Shown in pieces: positions 11,642-24,511 of a DNA stretch of 64,000 nucleotides (position 1 is the stretch's first letter; each line of letters begins with the position of its first letter). Origin of the DNA: Boletus sp. NGJ. Taxonomy: Eukaryota; Basidiomycota; Agaricomycetes; Boletales; Boletaceae. The DNA is taken from positions 62,001 to 126,000 of the forward strand of contig JAGTXK010000052.1 in assembly GCA_019096195.1 (NCBI GenBank), in the 5' to 3' direction. Both the position numbers and the translations under genes were made by a program. The notes beneath the pieces are model-generated. The model was given only the letters and a program-made list of their open reading frames with translations. It had not been told where the DNA came from and did not search any database.

Positions 11642-13604
11642 ATGTTCTATAAAGCCATAATGAAGGGGAAACGGCCCCTCCAGGCCGCCTCTCATGTCAT
11701 TTCTTCAACCACGACCGCCGCAGCCAACACGTCTTCAGCTCTTTTTTCTAGAGTATTTGTAAAACGAAGAATCAGTTTATCCGGAACAGTACGCTCTCTG
11801 AACAGGAGCGCTTTCAAGAGGTCTTTCTCAACGAGGAATGTTGCTCCTCCTGAATCACCCGACCAGCTGCCGGGCGCTTCGTCGGCTGCACCGCTCTATC
11901 GTACGCTCCTCGTACCCGTTGTACACCTCCGATCTGACATGCAATTGTCATACAGGGAAAATTATAACAGCATGGACTCAAACTCCTACGAAATGGTACC
12001 CGCTCCCTCTGGCCGTCGGTGCACTTCTCCTCGTCGTTATCCAGTATCACAAGAAGACGTCACGTGCGCAGAGAGAAGTCCATGTCGACGAGGAGGGTCG
12101 TGAGGTAATAAAGCTTAAAGGTCCCTGGCAGGTGCGTACACGTGTTCCCTTCATTTTACCCGTCATTAATTCTGCCCAGGTTCATGTAATGGGTGCTTTA
12201 CCGCTGCGCAATCTCTCTCGGGTCTGGGGTTATCTGAACTCGTTCGAGCTCCCCATTTGGATTCGTCCCTACGGCTTTCGATTCTACGCTTATGTTTTTG
12301 GATGCAATTTGGATGAGATCGAACCGAGTGACTTGAGAAGATATGCGAGTCTAGGGGAATTCTTTTATCGGAAGCTGAAACCGGGTGTACGACCAGTTGA
12401 CAGTGCTGTCCTTGTGAGTCGTCGTCTTCAGGACTTTACGAGTGCACCACTGAGTGCCCTTTTAGGTCAGTCCAGCCGATGGAACCGTACTTCACTTTGG
12501 TACCATCGATAACCTACGTGTGGAACAAGTCAAGGGGATCACCTACTCCCTAGATGCACTACTGGGCGTAGAGCGGTATGACCCCAGCAACCCTTCGTCG
12601 CCGACGTCAACGGTCCTAGAATTTCCCGGGGATCAAGAGTTTGTTGATCATCACGAGTTCGCCATTGTTAATGGGATAGAATACAGCCTCGATAAACTCC
12701 TAGGAACCTCGACACCCAGCACACCTGGTTCAATGATTCCCGTTGAGCGGACGACCTCGGATTCTGATGGCGCCGACGAAATACCCCATAAACACGGTGC
12801 CCAAATCGATGCGTCGGTAGCGCAAGAAGGCAGTCTGCAGGAGATTCTGGCGCACAATGCTTCTGTCGCCCGAGAAATGGGTGTTCAATCGGCGTTGGGG
12901 GAACGCAAGAGAAGTATATCGGGGACTAGCGTCAGAAACGGAAACGCACTCTATTTCACTGTAATATACCTTGCCCCAGGTGATTACCACCGTTTCCACA
13001 GCCCTACCGCATGGGTAGTCGAGAAACGAAGACATTTTGTTGGTGTGTGGTTTCTCTATCGAAGTCATTCTGGTGTAGGTATACTGACATACAGTTCAGG
13101 CGAACTGTTTTCGGTATCACCGTACATGGCTAAGCGTCTCCAGAACCTATTCGTGCTCAACGAGCGGGTGGCCTTGCTCGGCCGATGGAGATATGGTTTC
13201 TTCAGTATGATCCCCGTCGGCGCAACTAATGTCGGTAGTATCAAAGTGAACTTTGACTCTGTGAGCACGCCTCAATCATTCTCTAGAACATAGATCTGAC
13301 ACATCCTGCGTACATCCGCCAGGCCCTTCGCACGAACCTCCGTGGCCGTCCTCCCCCACCCGGGACATACACTGAAGCTGTCTACTCTGCTGCGTCCCCG
13401 TTGCTCAACGGGCAGCCTCTAACTCCGGCACAAGAAATGGGTGGTTTCTGTCTGGGAAGTACGGTCGTCCTCGTTTTTGAAGCGCCAAAGAATTTTGAGT
13501 TTGCCATCAAGGCGGGTCAGCGTGTCAAGGTGGGCAACCGGCTTGGGGATGTTCCTCGGGCGATCACCGCCAACGTTGGGAAGCCGAAGCAAAAGACGGA
13601 ATGA
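11642..13604 (+). CDS. PSD1: Mitochondrial phosphatidylserine decarboxylase proenzyme
   Basis: Inner-membrane enzyme that makes phosphatidylethanolamine from phosphatidylserine. Exons: 11642-11900, 11956-12131, 12180-12413, 12466-13042, 13100-13260, 13323-13604. The N-terminus is rich in Arg/Ser ([18 protein letters not shown]), fitting a mitochondrial presequence. A hydrophobic segment follows ([15 protein letters not shown]). Family motifs in order: [45 protein letters not shown] with the catalytic His, and [13 protein letters not shown]. The last exon has LGST ([14 protein letters not shown]), the autocleavage site whose Ser becomes the pyruvoyl group. All key residues are present. A long acidic insert in exon 4 ([20 protein letters not shown]) repeats part of the preceding segment. 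I judge it intact. Confidence 0.94.
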
Positions 13605-13939
13605 CGGACATCTTCATCCGGTCTTTAATTGTCCTCTCCCCGCATCAGTTCCCGGGCCATCAATCTGAATCGCGGGACGTATAAAAGGATGTCAAAACGA
13701 CACGGGGATCCCAAACTTGTATAGACAATCCGGGGTAGTTATTCGTTCGCCCGTGCTTGGCTCGAGTGTGTGAGTTATACAGTATCTTGCATGCTCGGAC
13801 GTTTGGTGCATTCCACACTTTTATAATATAATGAATTTATCACGGGAATCTGTATATACCTACATCCGTATTCCACTGTATCTCGTATGAAGTCTACTAT
13901 GGTATCACCGGTACCGTCGTCGGATCAGACCTATCAAGG
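13605..13939. other. Intergenic after PSD1
   Basis: Nothing recognised. It ends where similarity to the downstream duplicated block begins (about 13,940). Confidence 0.4.
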
Positions 13940-15848
13940 CCATCACTGCGAGCGAGCGTAACAGCCACTACAGCATCCCCGATTTGCGGTGCATTGATGT
14001 CGTCTCAACGGTGTAACAAGTCAACCCCTGTGTAGAAAGTTAGTGGCTATTACATGGGCGAAGCCAGTTCAAGCCCTGCCCTCGAAACAGCGTGCACGGA
14101 CACTATCCGCAGCCATGCGTCTTCTTCACTAGGATATGCGGTAATCGGGAGATGGGATGATGGTTACGAGTGATCACAGCGGTCCATTATGACATGCATA
14201 CCAAGCACAAACGACCCTATTACCATGTCTGCTTCAGAGAGCAGGATAATCGCTATTTCACACCACCTTCACACAGACGCCAGTTGAGTTGGACGAGTGA
14301 CCGGTGGTGGTCGTCCCTGACGTTGTGCGACATATGTTGCATTTTTCTTGGTCGAGCAGATGCGTTTATTATGAATGAAGTGGCGGGTATCATTAAACCA
14401 GTGACGACTTTTTGGCCACGCAGATATTGTTCGAGTCAACTGACATGTTTTCATAATACGCGAGTGCCTTCAAGTTGAAGGAACGATTCCTCGTTGGGGC
14501 ATCCCCGGAGTGCAATCTGGTCGCTAGACTGCCCGGGATGACCTGCCCGCGAGCAAGCGCCGAAAACACAGTTAACAGAGCGTGTGCACTGGTCTATATC
14601 AAGGAAGGGAAACCTGTACACATTGCAACGAAAGCAGACGGACCACAGCTTGCTTGTTGACTCTGTCCATTGCTGAGCAACAATCTGTCGCTGACTGACA
14701 GTTGACAAGAGCATTCTCCGGCCATCGAAATCAATGTAGGTCACAGCATACGTGCAATGGAATTCTGAGCAGATGGCGAGTATCTCGTGAGCGGAGATGA
14801 TGAGGGGGTTCGAGTGTGGCAAGTGGAAGACGGGAAGCTAATGGCAACAATGGCAGCGAAGCATGTCTCGTGTCTCGCTGCCTCGAAGGATGGCAGATGG
14901 ATCGCAGCGGGGACTGAGAGAGGCGAGCTGATTATGTGGGACGCAAAGACACTCGAAAAGGTCTTGACGCACAGGGACAACAATAGTGTCAGCGCAGTCG
15001 ATTTCTCACCAAACTCGTCTCGTCTCGTCGTTGCAGCATCATGGTTGACTAGCACAACCACAGTTTGGGACGTCGCAACTCGCACACCAGCAGCGGTTGA
15101 TCCACTCCTCCACAAGGGTTGCGTGAGAGCAGCGAAATTCTCGCCGCAAGGTGATTGAATCGCGACAGCCACCAGAGACAGCGTTCAGGTTCACGACAGC
15201 AGCGATCTCATGGACATCCCAGTAGGAGTAACCCAGTGGTGGGACAACACCGGTCCCCTCTGGTCGAACGACCAGCTCTTCATCGTGTCCGACAGCAGAA
15301 TCAAACAAATCGAATCATCCACCGGGTCACTAGTCTCAGAATGGCCAGTTCCCAATACCGACCACTCCCGGTGTATTCTCCTGCCGCAAGGCAGGGAGTT
15401 CATAGCATACTCTGCAGAGCGTACTGTTACGCTTTGGGACACGTCGACACAGACCCGGCTCGGTCTCATCCAACACACTCGAGACATTCACTCAATTGCC
15501 TTGTCACACAACGACCAGTTTCTCGCAATCGGTGGAGAGGATGGCAAAATCACCATCAAAAATCTCCGAGACGTCCTGCCTTCATCTGTTTTCACTGTAA
15601 GTATCATGTATGGTCGGATTAAATGCCGTATCGGAGTAGTTCTTTTGCCAATCCGACTTGCTTCGCTCTTCGTTCGACGTGGACACTGATCGCTTCGTCG
15701 CTCAGGCGCCATTCATTGACATCAGTGATTCTGCACTCAATTCCTGGAAGCAGGACCGGCTCGTTGACACAGAAGCATCACTGACAGGAACAATCACCGG
15801 TTCTACGCACCCGAGCCATCACGCACTCGCCAGTCGAGCCCTTGTGCT
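13940..15848 (+). pseudogene. Truncated duplicate of the 5' (WD40) part of the WD40-TPR-HET gene
   Basis: From about 13,940 the sequence follows 17,530-19,617 closely. It includes the presumed start (ATG at 14225 against 17873) and WD40 repeats reading DEGVRVWQVEDGKLMATMAA, VSAVDFSPNSSRLVVAASWL and NDQFLAIGGEDGKITIKNL, then the same GTAAGT donor after VFT. Similarity to this gene stops abruptly at about 15,848, inside the exon beginning APFIDISDSALNSWKQ. From there the sequence continues as a copy of the neighbouring minus-strand WD40 gene. The TPR and HET parts are absent. In-frame stops and many short indels interrupt it, so it cannot encode the full protein. Confidence 0.85.
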
Positions 15849-17150
15849 CTGGAAGTGTCTGAAGCGGAGGGCATGGGTACGGCATCTGACTGCAATATAG
15901 CATGGGATGGTCCCGGTGGCCGTGTATCGTCCTCACAAGAATCGGAAGAAAGGGCCAATGACTCCGGGAGCGTCAATGCCGAAGCAAGAGAAGAATGGAG
16001 TGATCACTAACCTCGTCATAATTGAACTCGGGAGCAGGTGTGCTCGATGGCACTTCAACCTATGCCATCATGAGAACTCGCTTTGAGTGGGAAACAAACA
16101 AACTGATACCTCGAGGAGATCATCGCCGTCTTCGTTATGTTCCTCGGACTCGAGTGGACTGGGATTCGCAGATTGTCCCTGTTGTGTGTACACAGTGACA
16201 ACCACAGCACAACTGCTTTAGTATTGGGACGACAAAATCCTACGGCTTTTGAGTTACGTGGATTGTTGTCATGGTCGCCTGATGTCGAAGATTCAAGGTC
16301 ATCATGTTGTACTTTGAGAGTAGATACCTGCATAGATTGTCAATGCGGGAAACATAATGGGTCCTGTCCGACATGCTGGGACTATAAAGGCACGGATACT
16401 TACATTGAATGGACCAGTATTACAAGTCCGGGAGAATCTTGCATGAATGACGATTTTTCCGTCCTGTCGTCCTGTCGCAAGAGTGACTGGCTACTGTCTG
16501 GTGAGATAGCAATTAAGATTGCTTCTTTGGTGTCCTCAACGACAGGGCCAATCCGAGACAATCTCGATGTATCCAGGAATGCAATGGAACGGTTTCCAAA
16601 GGTGGCGATGAGTTTGCCGTTGGCGGCTAGAGCGATAGAGTAGATGTCCCTGTGGAAAATTTGTGATTCAGCAAGCAGGGACGCAGTGGACATATCGAAT
16701 GCCCTAATTTTCAAGTTGTTGTCACACAGAAATGGCGAAGAACTCCATTCCCGTATGCTCTCAGTGACCGTCTGCAAGTCCGAACCATTGTCGAATCCCA
16801 TTATCATTCCCGCCTAAGACATGCTTTCCGTCGGGGTAAAAAGCGACTGCGAACACCCGTTCAGAGCGACCGGTGCCCAGAACTACTGTTTGGTCTTCAA
16901 GTTACTGAATGGTCAGCATTACTCTATCACTCCTCGGAACCGCTACGCACCGATATTCAAATCGACGACATTCTGACCAATGGTACACAAGTCGTAGTGT
17001 TGGAAGAGTGAAAAAACAACGTATGTTTTTCGGTTAACTCCCGCTGCGCAAAGTCACTGCTGTATAAACACGTTGCCTCGTTCTCAATTTCAATATGGTG
17101 CGTCTGCCTCGTGTCCTTGGCGCTTATCTGGATTGTTTCCAGCTAGGTGA
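15849..17150 (-). pseudogene. Truncated duplicate of the minus-strand WD40 gene at 24.5-26.3 kb
   Basis: This block matches 24,772-26,460 in the same orientation. It holds the tail exon sequence, the last WD40 repeats (SLLAESQIFHRDIYSIALAA, NGKLIATFGNRSIAFLDTS) and the 5' end of the gene (up to about 17,020). About 430 bases that encode most N-terminal WD40 repeats in the parent (roughly 25,630-26,065) are missing, and the 3' end of the gene lies beyond the junction at 15,848. Long runs, such as 15,900-16,330, are almost identical to the parent, so the duplication is recent. It is not a functional gene. Confidence 0.85.
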
Positions 17151-17872
17151 CCTCATTGCGATGACCAGGCAAGCAGTCAATATCAGCAAAACCTTGAATC
17201 TTTTCCAAAGGTAGGCTGCGATTATCCGTCATGTCTAGGCTGCAACGAGTGTATGATCTGCACTAGACCGATATAGATATACATACCGGGCAGAAAATAC
17301 AGCACGTTCTTGTGCTTCCCAACTGTCTCTCCGGAGCTCGAATGGTCGCGCTCGCATACTGCCTCATTGGCGCTAGCAATGCCCTTGGACGCTCAACAAC
17401 ATGCTCCCTGGCTCACAACGGGCAGTCTGTCTGACTGACTCAGATCTGCATGAAAGCCATGGCATTGCCAGAACTTGTCCTCAAGTGCTGTTCGAAGCGA
17501 TCCTATGTACACAGTGCTGTATGCACGTCAGTGTGATCAAGCGCTAACAGTCCCTACTTACAGCATGCCCAAGATGCGGAGTTCCGATTATCGTCATGTA
17601 GTGGCGCAACAAACCAACCTTGTGCGGGAGAAATCTGCGGCTAGCAAATGGGGAAAGAACGTCCTGCCCGTTAACGGCATGGACCGACACTACTATCCGC
17701 AGCAACATGTCTTCTTCACTGGGATATGCGGGACCTCTATGAGGAGGTAAAATTCGGATGAGGACACGTCCCTTGCGGGGGTGCGTCCGGGTCCAACAAA
17801 CTGCCTGCGAACCAGGTGACGTTGAGGGCTATGAAGTCCATACTGTCAGTGAATACAAACGACCCTATTACC
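17151..17872. other. Upstream region of the WD40-TPR-HET gene
   Basis: No gene supported. The part from about 17,530 is the parent of the start of the duplicate (13,940 onward) and should hold the promoter. Confidence 0.4.
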
Positions 17873-20800
17873 ATGTCTGCTTCAGCAGAGCAGGATAATT
17901 CGCTGGTTCTCACACCACCTTCACTACAGACCCCACTTGAGTTCGACGGGCGACCGGTGGTGGTCGCCCCTGACGTTGTGCGACATATATAGTATGCTTT
18001 TTTCCTTGGATCGGTCGAGCAGATGCGTCTATTATGAATGAAGTGGCGGGTATCATGAAGCCAGGTGACGACTTGTTGGCCATCGCTAGATAGTTGTTCG
18101 ATGTCAACTGACATGTTTTCATAATACGCGAGTGCCTTCAAGTCGAAGGAACGATTCCTCGTTGGGGACATGCGCCCGGAGTGCAGTCTGGTCGCTAGAC
18201 TGCCCGGGATGACCTGCCCGCGAGTACTAAGCAGGCGCCGAAAACACGGTTGACAGCGCGTGTGCACTGGTCTATATCAAGGAAGGGCAACCTGTATCTA
18301 CTTCATGCAACGAGAGCAGACGGACCACAGCTTGCTTGTTGACTCCTGTCCATCGCCGAGCTATTGAACATTCTGTCGCTGATGGCCACACCATCGACAA
18401 TGACCACCGGTGCGTACTGGAAAGATTGAGCTGCGTTGATGCTGACAGTTGACAAGAGCATTCTCCGGCCATCGAAATCAATGTAGGTCACAGCATACGG
18501 GCAATGCAATTCTCGAGCTCATGGCGAGCATCTCGTGAGCGGCGATGAGGAGGGGGTTCGTGTGTGGCAAGTGGAAGACGGGAAGCTAATGGCAACGATG
18601 GCAGCGGAGCGTGTCCTCGTCTCTCGCTGCCTCGAAGGATGGCAGATGGATCGCAGCGGGGACTTGAGGAGAGGCGAGCTGATTATGTGGGACGCAAAGA
18701 CACTGCGCAAGAAGGTCTTCACGACACGAGGACGACCACCGCCCATAGTGTCAGCGCAGTCGATTTCTCACCCGACTCGTCTCGTCTCGTCGTTGCAGCA
18801 TCATGGTTGACTAGCACAACCACAGTTTGGGACGTCGCAACTCGCACACCAGCAGCGGTTGATCCTCTCTCCACGACAATTTCGTGATAGCAGCGAAATA
18901 CTCGCCGCAAGGTGATCGAATTGCGACGGCCACCATAGACAGCGAAGTTCGGGTCTACGACAGCAGCGATGGCCGCTTGCTCATGGACATCCCAGTAGGA
19001 GTAACCCAGTGGTGGGACAACACTGGTCTCCTCTGGTCGAACGACCAGCTCTTCATCGTGTCCGACAGCAGAATCAGGCAAATTGAATCATCCACCGGGT
19101 CACTAGTCTCAGAATGGCCAGTTCCCAATACCGACCACTCCCGGTGTATTCTCCTGCCGCAAGGCAGGGAGTTCATAGCATACTCTGCAGAGCGTACTGT
19201 CTTGTTTTGGGACACGTCAACACAGACCCAGCTCGGTCTCATCCAACACACTCGAGACATTCATTCAATTGCCTTGTCACACAACGACCAGTTTCTCGCA
19301 ATCGGTGGAGAGGACGGCAAAATCACCATCAAAAATCTCCGAGACGTCCTACCTTCATCTGTTTTCACTGTAAGTATCATATATGGTTGGATTAAATGCC
19401 GCATCAGAGTAGTTCTATTGCCAATCCGACTTGCTTCGCTCTTCGTTCGACGTGGACACTGATCGCTTCGTCGCTCAGGCGCCATTCATTGATATCAGTG
19501 ATTCTGCACTCAATTCCTGGAAGCAGGACCGGCTCGTTGACACAGAAGCATCACTGACAGGAACAATCACCAGTTCTACCCACCCGAGCCATCACGCACT
19601 CGCCAGTCGAGCTCTTGTGCGAACACATCTGCGACATTGGGAAGTAGCGGTCGACGATGCAGAAACCGTCAGTCTTCGTTTACTCTTCCGCACGTTTATG
19701 CTCACTCTGCTCTGTGTTACTGCAAAGTCCATCAAAATTCGACCATCCGTCATTGGCTACGTCGCAAAGAGTGTCGCACTCATCGGCAGGGGAAAGAAGA
19801 AGGAGGGTCGCCGGGTTTTCGACTTCGTGTTCAGGCACTGTGACCCAATTCACGTGGATCTTCTCCTTTTGATGAAGGTGTGTATTCGCCGTGCAGACCT
19901 TAGTTGCCCCTAAGCTGCTTATTGACTCAGGCTGTCGTCTTGTTCATGGCCGGAGAACACGACGATGCGATATCGCGCGTTGGGGACCTCATTTCTGAGA
20001 TGCCTTTCAACTCAATATTCCATGTGGTTCAGGCACGTCAATGACACGCTGTGACATGGTGAATATCACAACTGACGCATCTACAAGGCATATATGTATT
20101 TTCTTCTTGGGAACGAGCATATAGAAAAAGACGACTACCAGGGAGCAATTCAGTCATTTAAGCATGCACGAGACCGAATGCGATACTACGTAGGGCTTCC
20201 TCTCTCCATCTCATTGGTAAGTTTCCTACCAATTATTTCGCGCCGTGTGGACACCACTCATTCTCTTCAACAGATATCTGGTTGGAAGTGTGATAATGTT
20301 GGCGTGACGATTCAACAACGTCTTTGCGAAGCCCTGTATGCAGCAGGTCACACAAAGGAGGGAGGCGAATCACTTCTCAAAATGGTAGATACCTTTGGCA
20401 CAAAGGTCTATATGAGTAGATCCATCATCACATGGGTGTCTGGTGGGGTTTCTCTTCCTCTTACTGCCATATATTTATATTTGACTGATTTTTGCAGATT
20501 TCACTCGACGGTGTCTCTCTGCTCGCGAAAGTGATGTAACCCGACACGACGAAGTGACGATGCCTCAAGCAATCCTCAGTTCAACCGCCACCACGCCGCT
20601 TTTGAGAGAGTGGGCAAAATCAACATTAGCGAGTGGTTCATGGAAAGACGCCATGGTTGATGCTGTCAATGTAAATACACATCTTCTTTTGAGATCCGAC
20701 ATCTCTTGTGGGTCTGACATTCTTGGTTTTGGAGTTCATGCTTCCGAGATTTGCAATTTATCGGGTCATTTGTGAATGTCTCGAAACGATGGACCGCATA

Positions 20801-23749
20801 ACGGACGCGATTGAGTGTTTGCAACAACTGGTGAGCGAATTGGCAGGGGAAAAGGACACGCATGGTGAGCACGCGAAACGGTTCCCTGGTGAGGTGTCGT
20901 GTATGTCGCATGGGTGGCATTTAGTTGACCGCTCTCTCAGACCTGAAGCATTGGCAGCGCTGTGCGGAAAAGCTAGCGCGCTTCGAAGATGCAGCAGCAG
21001 ATGCCCAACGACATGACGATGCGATTATTCAGTATTCAGCTGCATTGTCCCTCAATCCTGCTCGCCCGCAAGACTTCTTCATCAAGCGAAGCAAGGAATT
21101 TATGGCAAAGTGGTCATGGGAGGATGCCTTGGATGATACGAATCACGTGTGTTGTTTGCGCCTTGCGCAGGTCTGACTGACCTTGTGCGACCCGGAATCA
21201 TCAGGTAATAATACTCAATCCGTTGTCTACGTGGGGCTACGAGAGTGTGTTGACAGAGTGGGCAAAGGCCAAACTGACGGATGGTTCGTGGAGGGACGCC
21301 TTGAGAACTGTTGGGGGTGTAAGTGTATCCCTCCATTGACATGTATTAAGAAATCAACATCTGATTTCAAGTTCAAGGTGCCGAGACTGATAATGTATCG
21401 GGCCATGTGTGAACTTCTCGAAACAGTCGACCGTGTAATGGATGCTACCGAGTGTATCCATGAATTAGCAAATGAATTAGCGCAGGAGATAGAAGGCAAG
21501 GAGGGGAAATGGGTTCTCGGTGAGTGATTGTGCCTGCGACATAGGTGGCATCCGTGTGACCACTGTCAGACTTCAAATCTCGATGTTTTGGGAAGCTAGA
21601 GGACCTCGGAGATGCCGCAATGAACACTCAGCAATATGACGAAGCCATCTCTCAGTATTCAGCTGCATTGTCCCTGAATCCTACTACCCCACAAGCCCAG
21701 ATCTTTGTTAAGCGAAGTAAGGCACGTGCGGCGAGGGGCTTGTGGGAGGATGCATCCAATGATGCAAACGAGGCATGGCATTTTTGTTACCCCAGGAATG
21801 TCTTTATTAATGGGGATTGCCAGGCCATCAGTCTTGATCCATCGTCACCATCTGGCTATGAAAGGAAATATGTGGCGTCACGCGGAGCAGGACATCATCA
21901 AGATACATTGCATGCGTTCGAGACCATGCTGTTGAAAATGACGCAGTCGACTGATCCAGAGATTCGTGGTGAGGGTGATGACTTCATACTAGGGATTATA
22001 TACTAATTTTGTCCCGTAGAGCGTTGTCGCCAGTACACCGAAACGAGAGGAGTGATTCGCAAAGCCATTCAGGATGCTATTCGTGAGTCGCCGCGAGTGC
22101 TCATTAACACCACTTCTGGCCGTCTCTGCAACAAATCTGAGCAAGCTACTGCATTTGAACTACTGCCAGTCTTCACAGAGCTCATCTCGTCCAAGACCGA
22201 ACGCATGGACTATTTCCGTATCGAACAAGAAGTTGCACAGTACTATCGTTATGCCACGCTTTCACACAAGTGGGAGGACAATGAACCTCTATTCGAAAAG
22301 GTCTTACACATTGTGGTGTACGATCTTGAGGAGTCTCCCACTCATGACAAGCTGCAAATGTTCTGCAAGATTGTGCAGAATGCCGGGTTCCATTGGGCAT
22401 GGAGCGATACGTGTTGTATCAACAAAGCAGATCACTTCGTGCTCCAAGAAGCCCTTGTCGCCATGTTCAAGTGGTACCAGGGTTCTGCTCTGACGATCAT
22501 TTTTCTCTGTGGCGTTCGCTCTCCATCGCAGCGTGGTGATCTCGCGAAGAGCATTTGGAATACTCGTGCCTGGACATTCCAGGAATATCATGCATCCAAA
22601 GTGGTCCGATTCTACACCGAGGATTGGACGCCGTACATGAATATTGACATTCCTAACCACAAGGAGTCGCCCGATATCATCTCGGAGATGGAGGTGGCCA
22701 CCGGTGTCTCGGCACGAGCCTTGATGGCACTCCGACCAGGCTTAGACGACATCAGGGAAAAGCTGTGTCTAGCTTCAATACGAAAGACGACGTTCGTGGA
22801 GGATGCGGCATACTCGCTACTTGGCATATTTTCCGCCTCGTTGTCGGTTGTATATGGCGAGGGGGACAAGTCACTCGGGCGACTCCTGGCACAGCTACTC
22901 ACGAGCTCGGGAGACATGAACATCCTTGCGTGGACAGGGAGATCTGGCAGCTTCAATAGCTGCCTACCTGGAGATATCACTGTATTCCACGAGTTGCCGA
23001 CATCGCATATTCCGCCAGCCATCAAAGGTGGCGAAATGGACGTGATCATTGCCGGATTGCGTGTGTCTTCACTCAATCTCGCCTTGGCTATGAAGTTATA
23101 CGACCGACTCGACGAGCTCCCTGTACCATTGTTTGTGGGACAACGGATGAAGCTCCCGTGCATGAGATTCAAGCTGGGGTCTCTATCGCCTTCTCGGAGC
23201 AGGTCTGAACGTGTTTTCCGTGCACAGACAGCTGCACTCGGGATCGTGCAGATTCGGACTAGAGTGGATCTCTCTCGACTGGACTCTCTATACCTCATTC
23301 ACCCTTGGATTGACTTTCTCCTTGACCGACGGCCTGTCGGGAGCGTAGCAGATATGATATCTGAAGAGAACACTGATGACTGGTCTTCTTTGGTTAGCGA
23401 GTTGGCATCATTCCTCGGCCCCTCCGATATCACACTGGCAGAAACCCAAGAGGTACGGCCCATTCCCCTTGGACTGCCGTTGGGTGAACGGTCTATTACA
23501 CCTACCCCCTCAGATGCGGCATCTCTCCGGCCTCCTTCGTCTATATTGCAGACGGACAAGGAGATGCGAGCCCTTCGACTGATAGCTCGACTGAGACAAC
23601 CGTTTGGAGCACTGTTGGTCACCCCGACCCGCCAGAATGTAGCAGAATACAGGAGGGTCGCTTCGGAGAGTAGGATCACTGTGCAGGTACAGGAAGGCAC
23701 GTCGTTGAACGCGCTGGTAGACAGCGCGCGGATGTTGGATGTGCTTTGA
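17873..23749 (+). CDS. WD40-TPR-HET domain protein (heterokaryon-incompatibility type); 5' part disturbed
   Basis: A large multi-exon gene with three parts. WD40-like repeats occupy about 18,500-19,370 (LLWSNDQLFIVSDSRIRQIE, NDQFLAIGGEDGKITIKNL). TPR-like helices lie at about 19,930-22,000; two related units read DDAIIQYSAALSLNPARPQ and DEAISQYSAALSLNPTTPQ. A HET domain spans about 22,200-22,900 in the long last exon: YRYATLSHKWEDNEPLFEKV, then WAWSDTCCINKADHFVLQEA and NTRAWTFQEYHASKVVRFY, then the YSLLGIFSASLSVVYGEG motif. HET domains trigger cell death in fungal non-self recognition (family knowledge). From 18,884 on, frames and splice joints hold. The first kilobase carries several small indels relative to its own duplicate, so either the WD40 start is damaged or translation begins downstream. 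It converges on the minus-strand WD40 gene. Confidence 0.82.
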
Positions 23750-24511
23750 CGACCGGTTTCAGGTCTTATTCACGCTGGTACCTACGTGTCGACGCGCGGT
23801 GGTGTACATGCGCGTACGCGGCCGATAGCACGATTACCGTGGAAGTGCGGGAGGACGTCCCCTTCGATGAGCCTCTCGACAATGTACGCATACTGTACTA
23901 CTTCAAGGAACCACGAAGGAACCTCTGCACGCTTAGAGTTGGTCGGTGACCTTCGAGTAAATATCCTAGGGAGCTCCGATAGGCTTATCAGGATTCTGCG
24001 AGATACACAAACTGAAAGGAATGCAGGGGTCCATGTAATACATTGAACCACGTGGATCAATGTGCTCCATCGTGTGTAATTGAGCGGCAACACAACAACC
24101 ACATGGGATATCTGACTCGAATCGAAAGCCTGAGGGTACCGTAGCCCGATTCTTCCTGATGCTGATCCATTGTAAGTCTCACAATGTAGGTGAACGCAAA
24201 GTAACGCGCACCGTTGGTTGGACCACCGCGGGCGAGGGTTGGGATGCATTGGTCGCTTGTTGCGCCTAATGGGACGTGAGCTGACGTGACGAAGTCCACC
24301 ATCGCCAGAAAGAGACGAACCGGGCCCGCTTCCCTTGTATCCACAGCACCTTGTCCTCCACTACGAGAAGCATCATTGTTTGGAGGTTTAGGAATAGTGG
24401 TCTTGCTACGTGATTTATCCTGTGGCGTGTGATGAGTTCCTGCATACAAATCCGAGGAGCGACGAACTCCCGGCCTTCTAACGGTTTTTGCGACCGCTCG
24501 CTAAGATATAT
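23750..24511. other. Convergent 3' region between the HET gene and the WD40 gene
   Basis: No independent gene. On the minus strand an open stretch at 24,057-24,449 could be extra 3' exon sequence of the WD40 gene if splicing occurs at the GTAAAC just before its stop; I could not decide this. Confidence 0.35.

Noticed and set aside
13940-19617. RIP-like mutation as the cause of divergence in the duplicate
   Set aside because: Differences are mostly short gaps rather than C-to-T or G-to-A changes.
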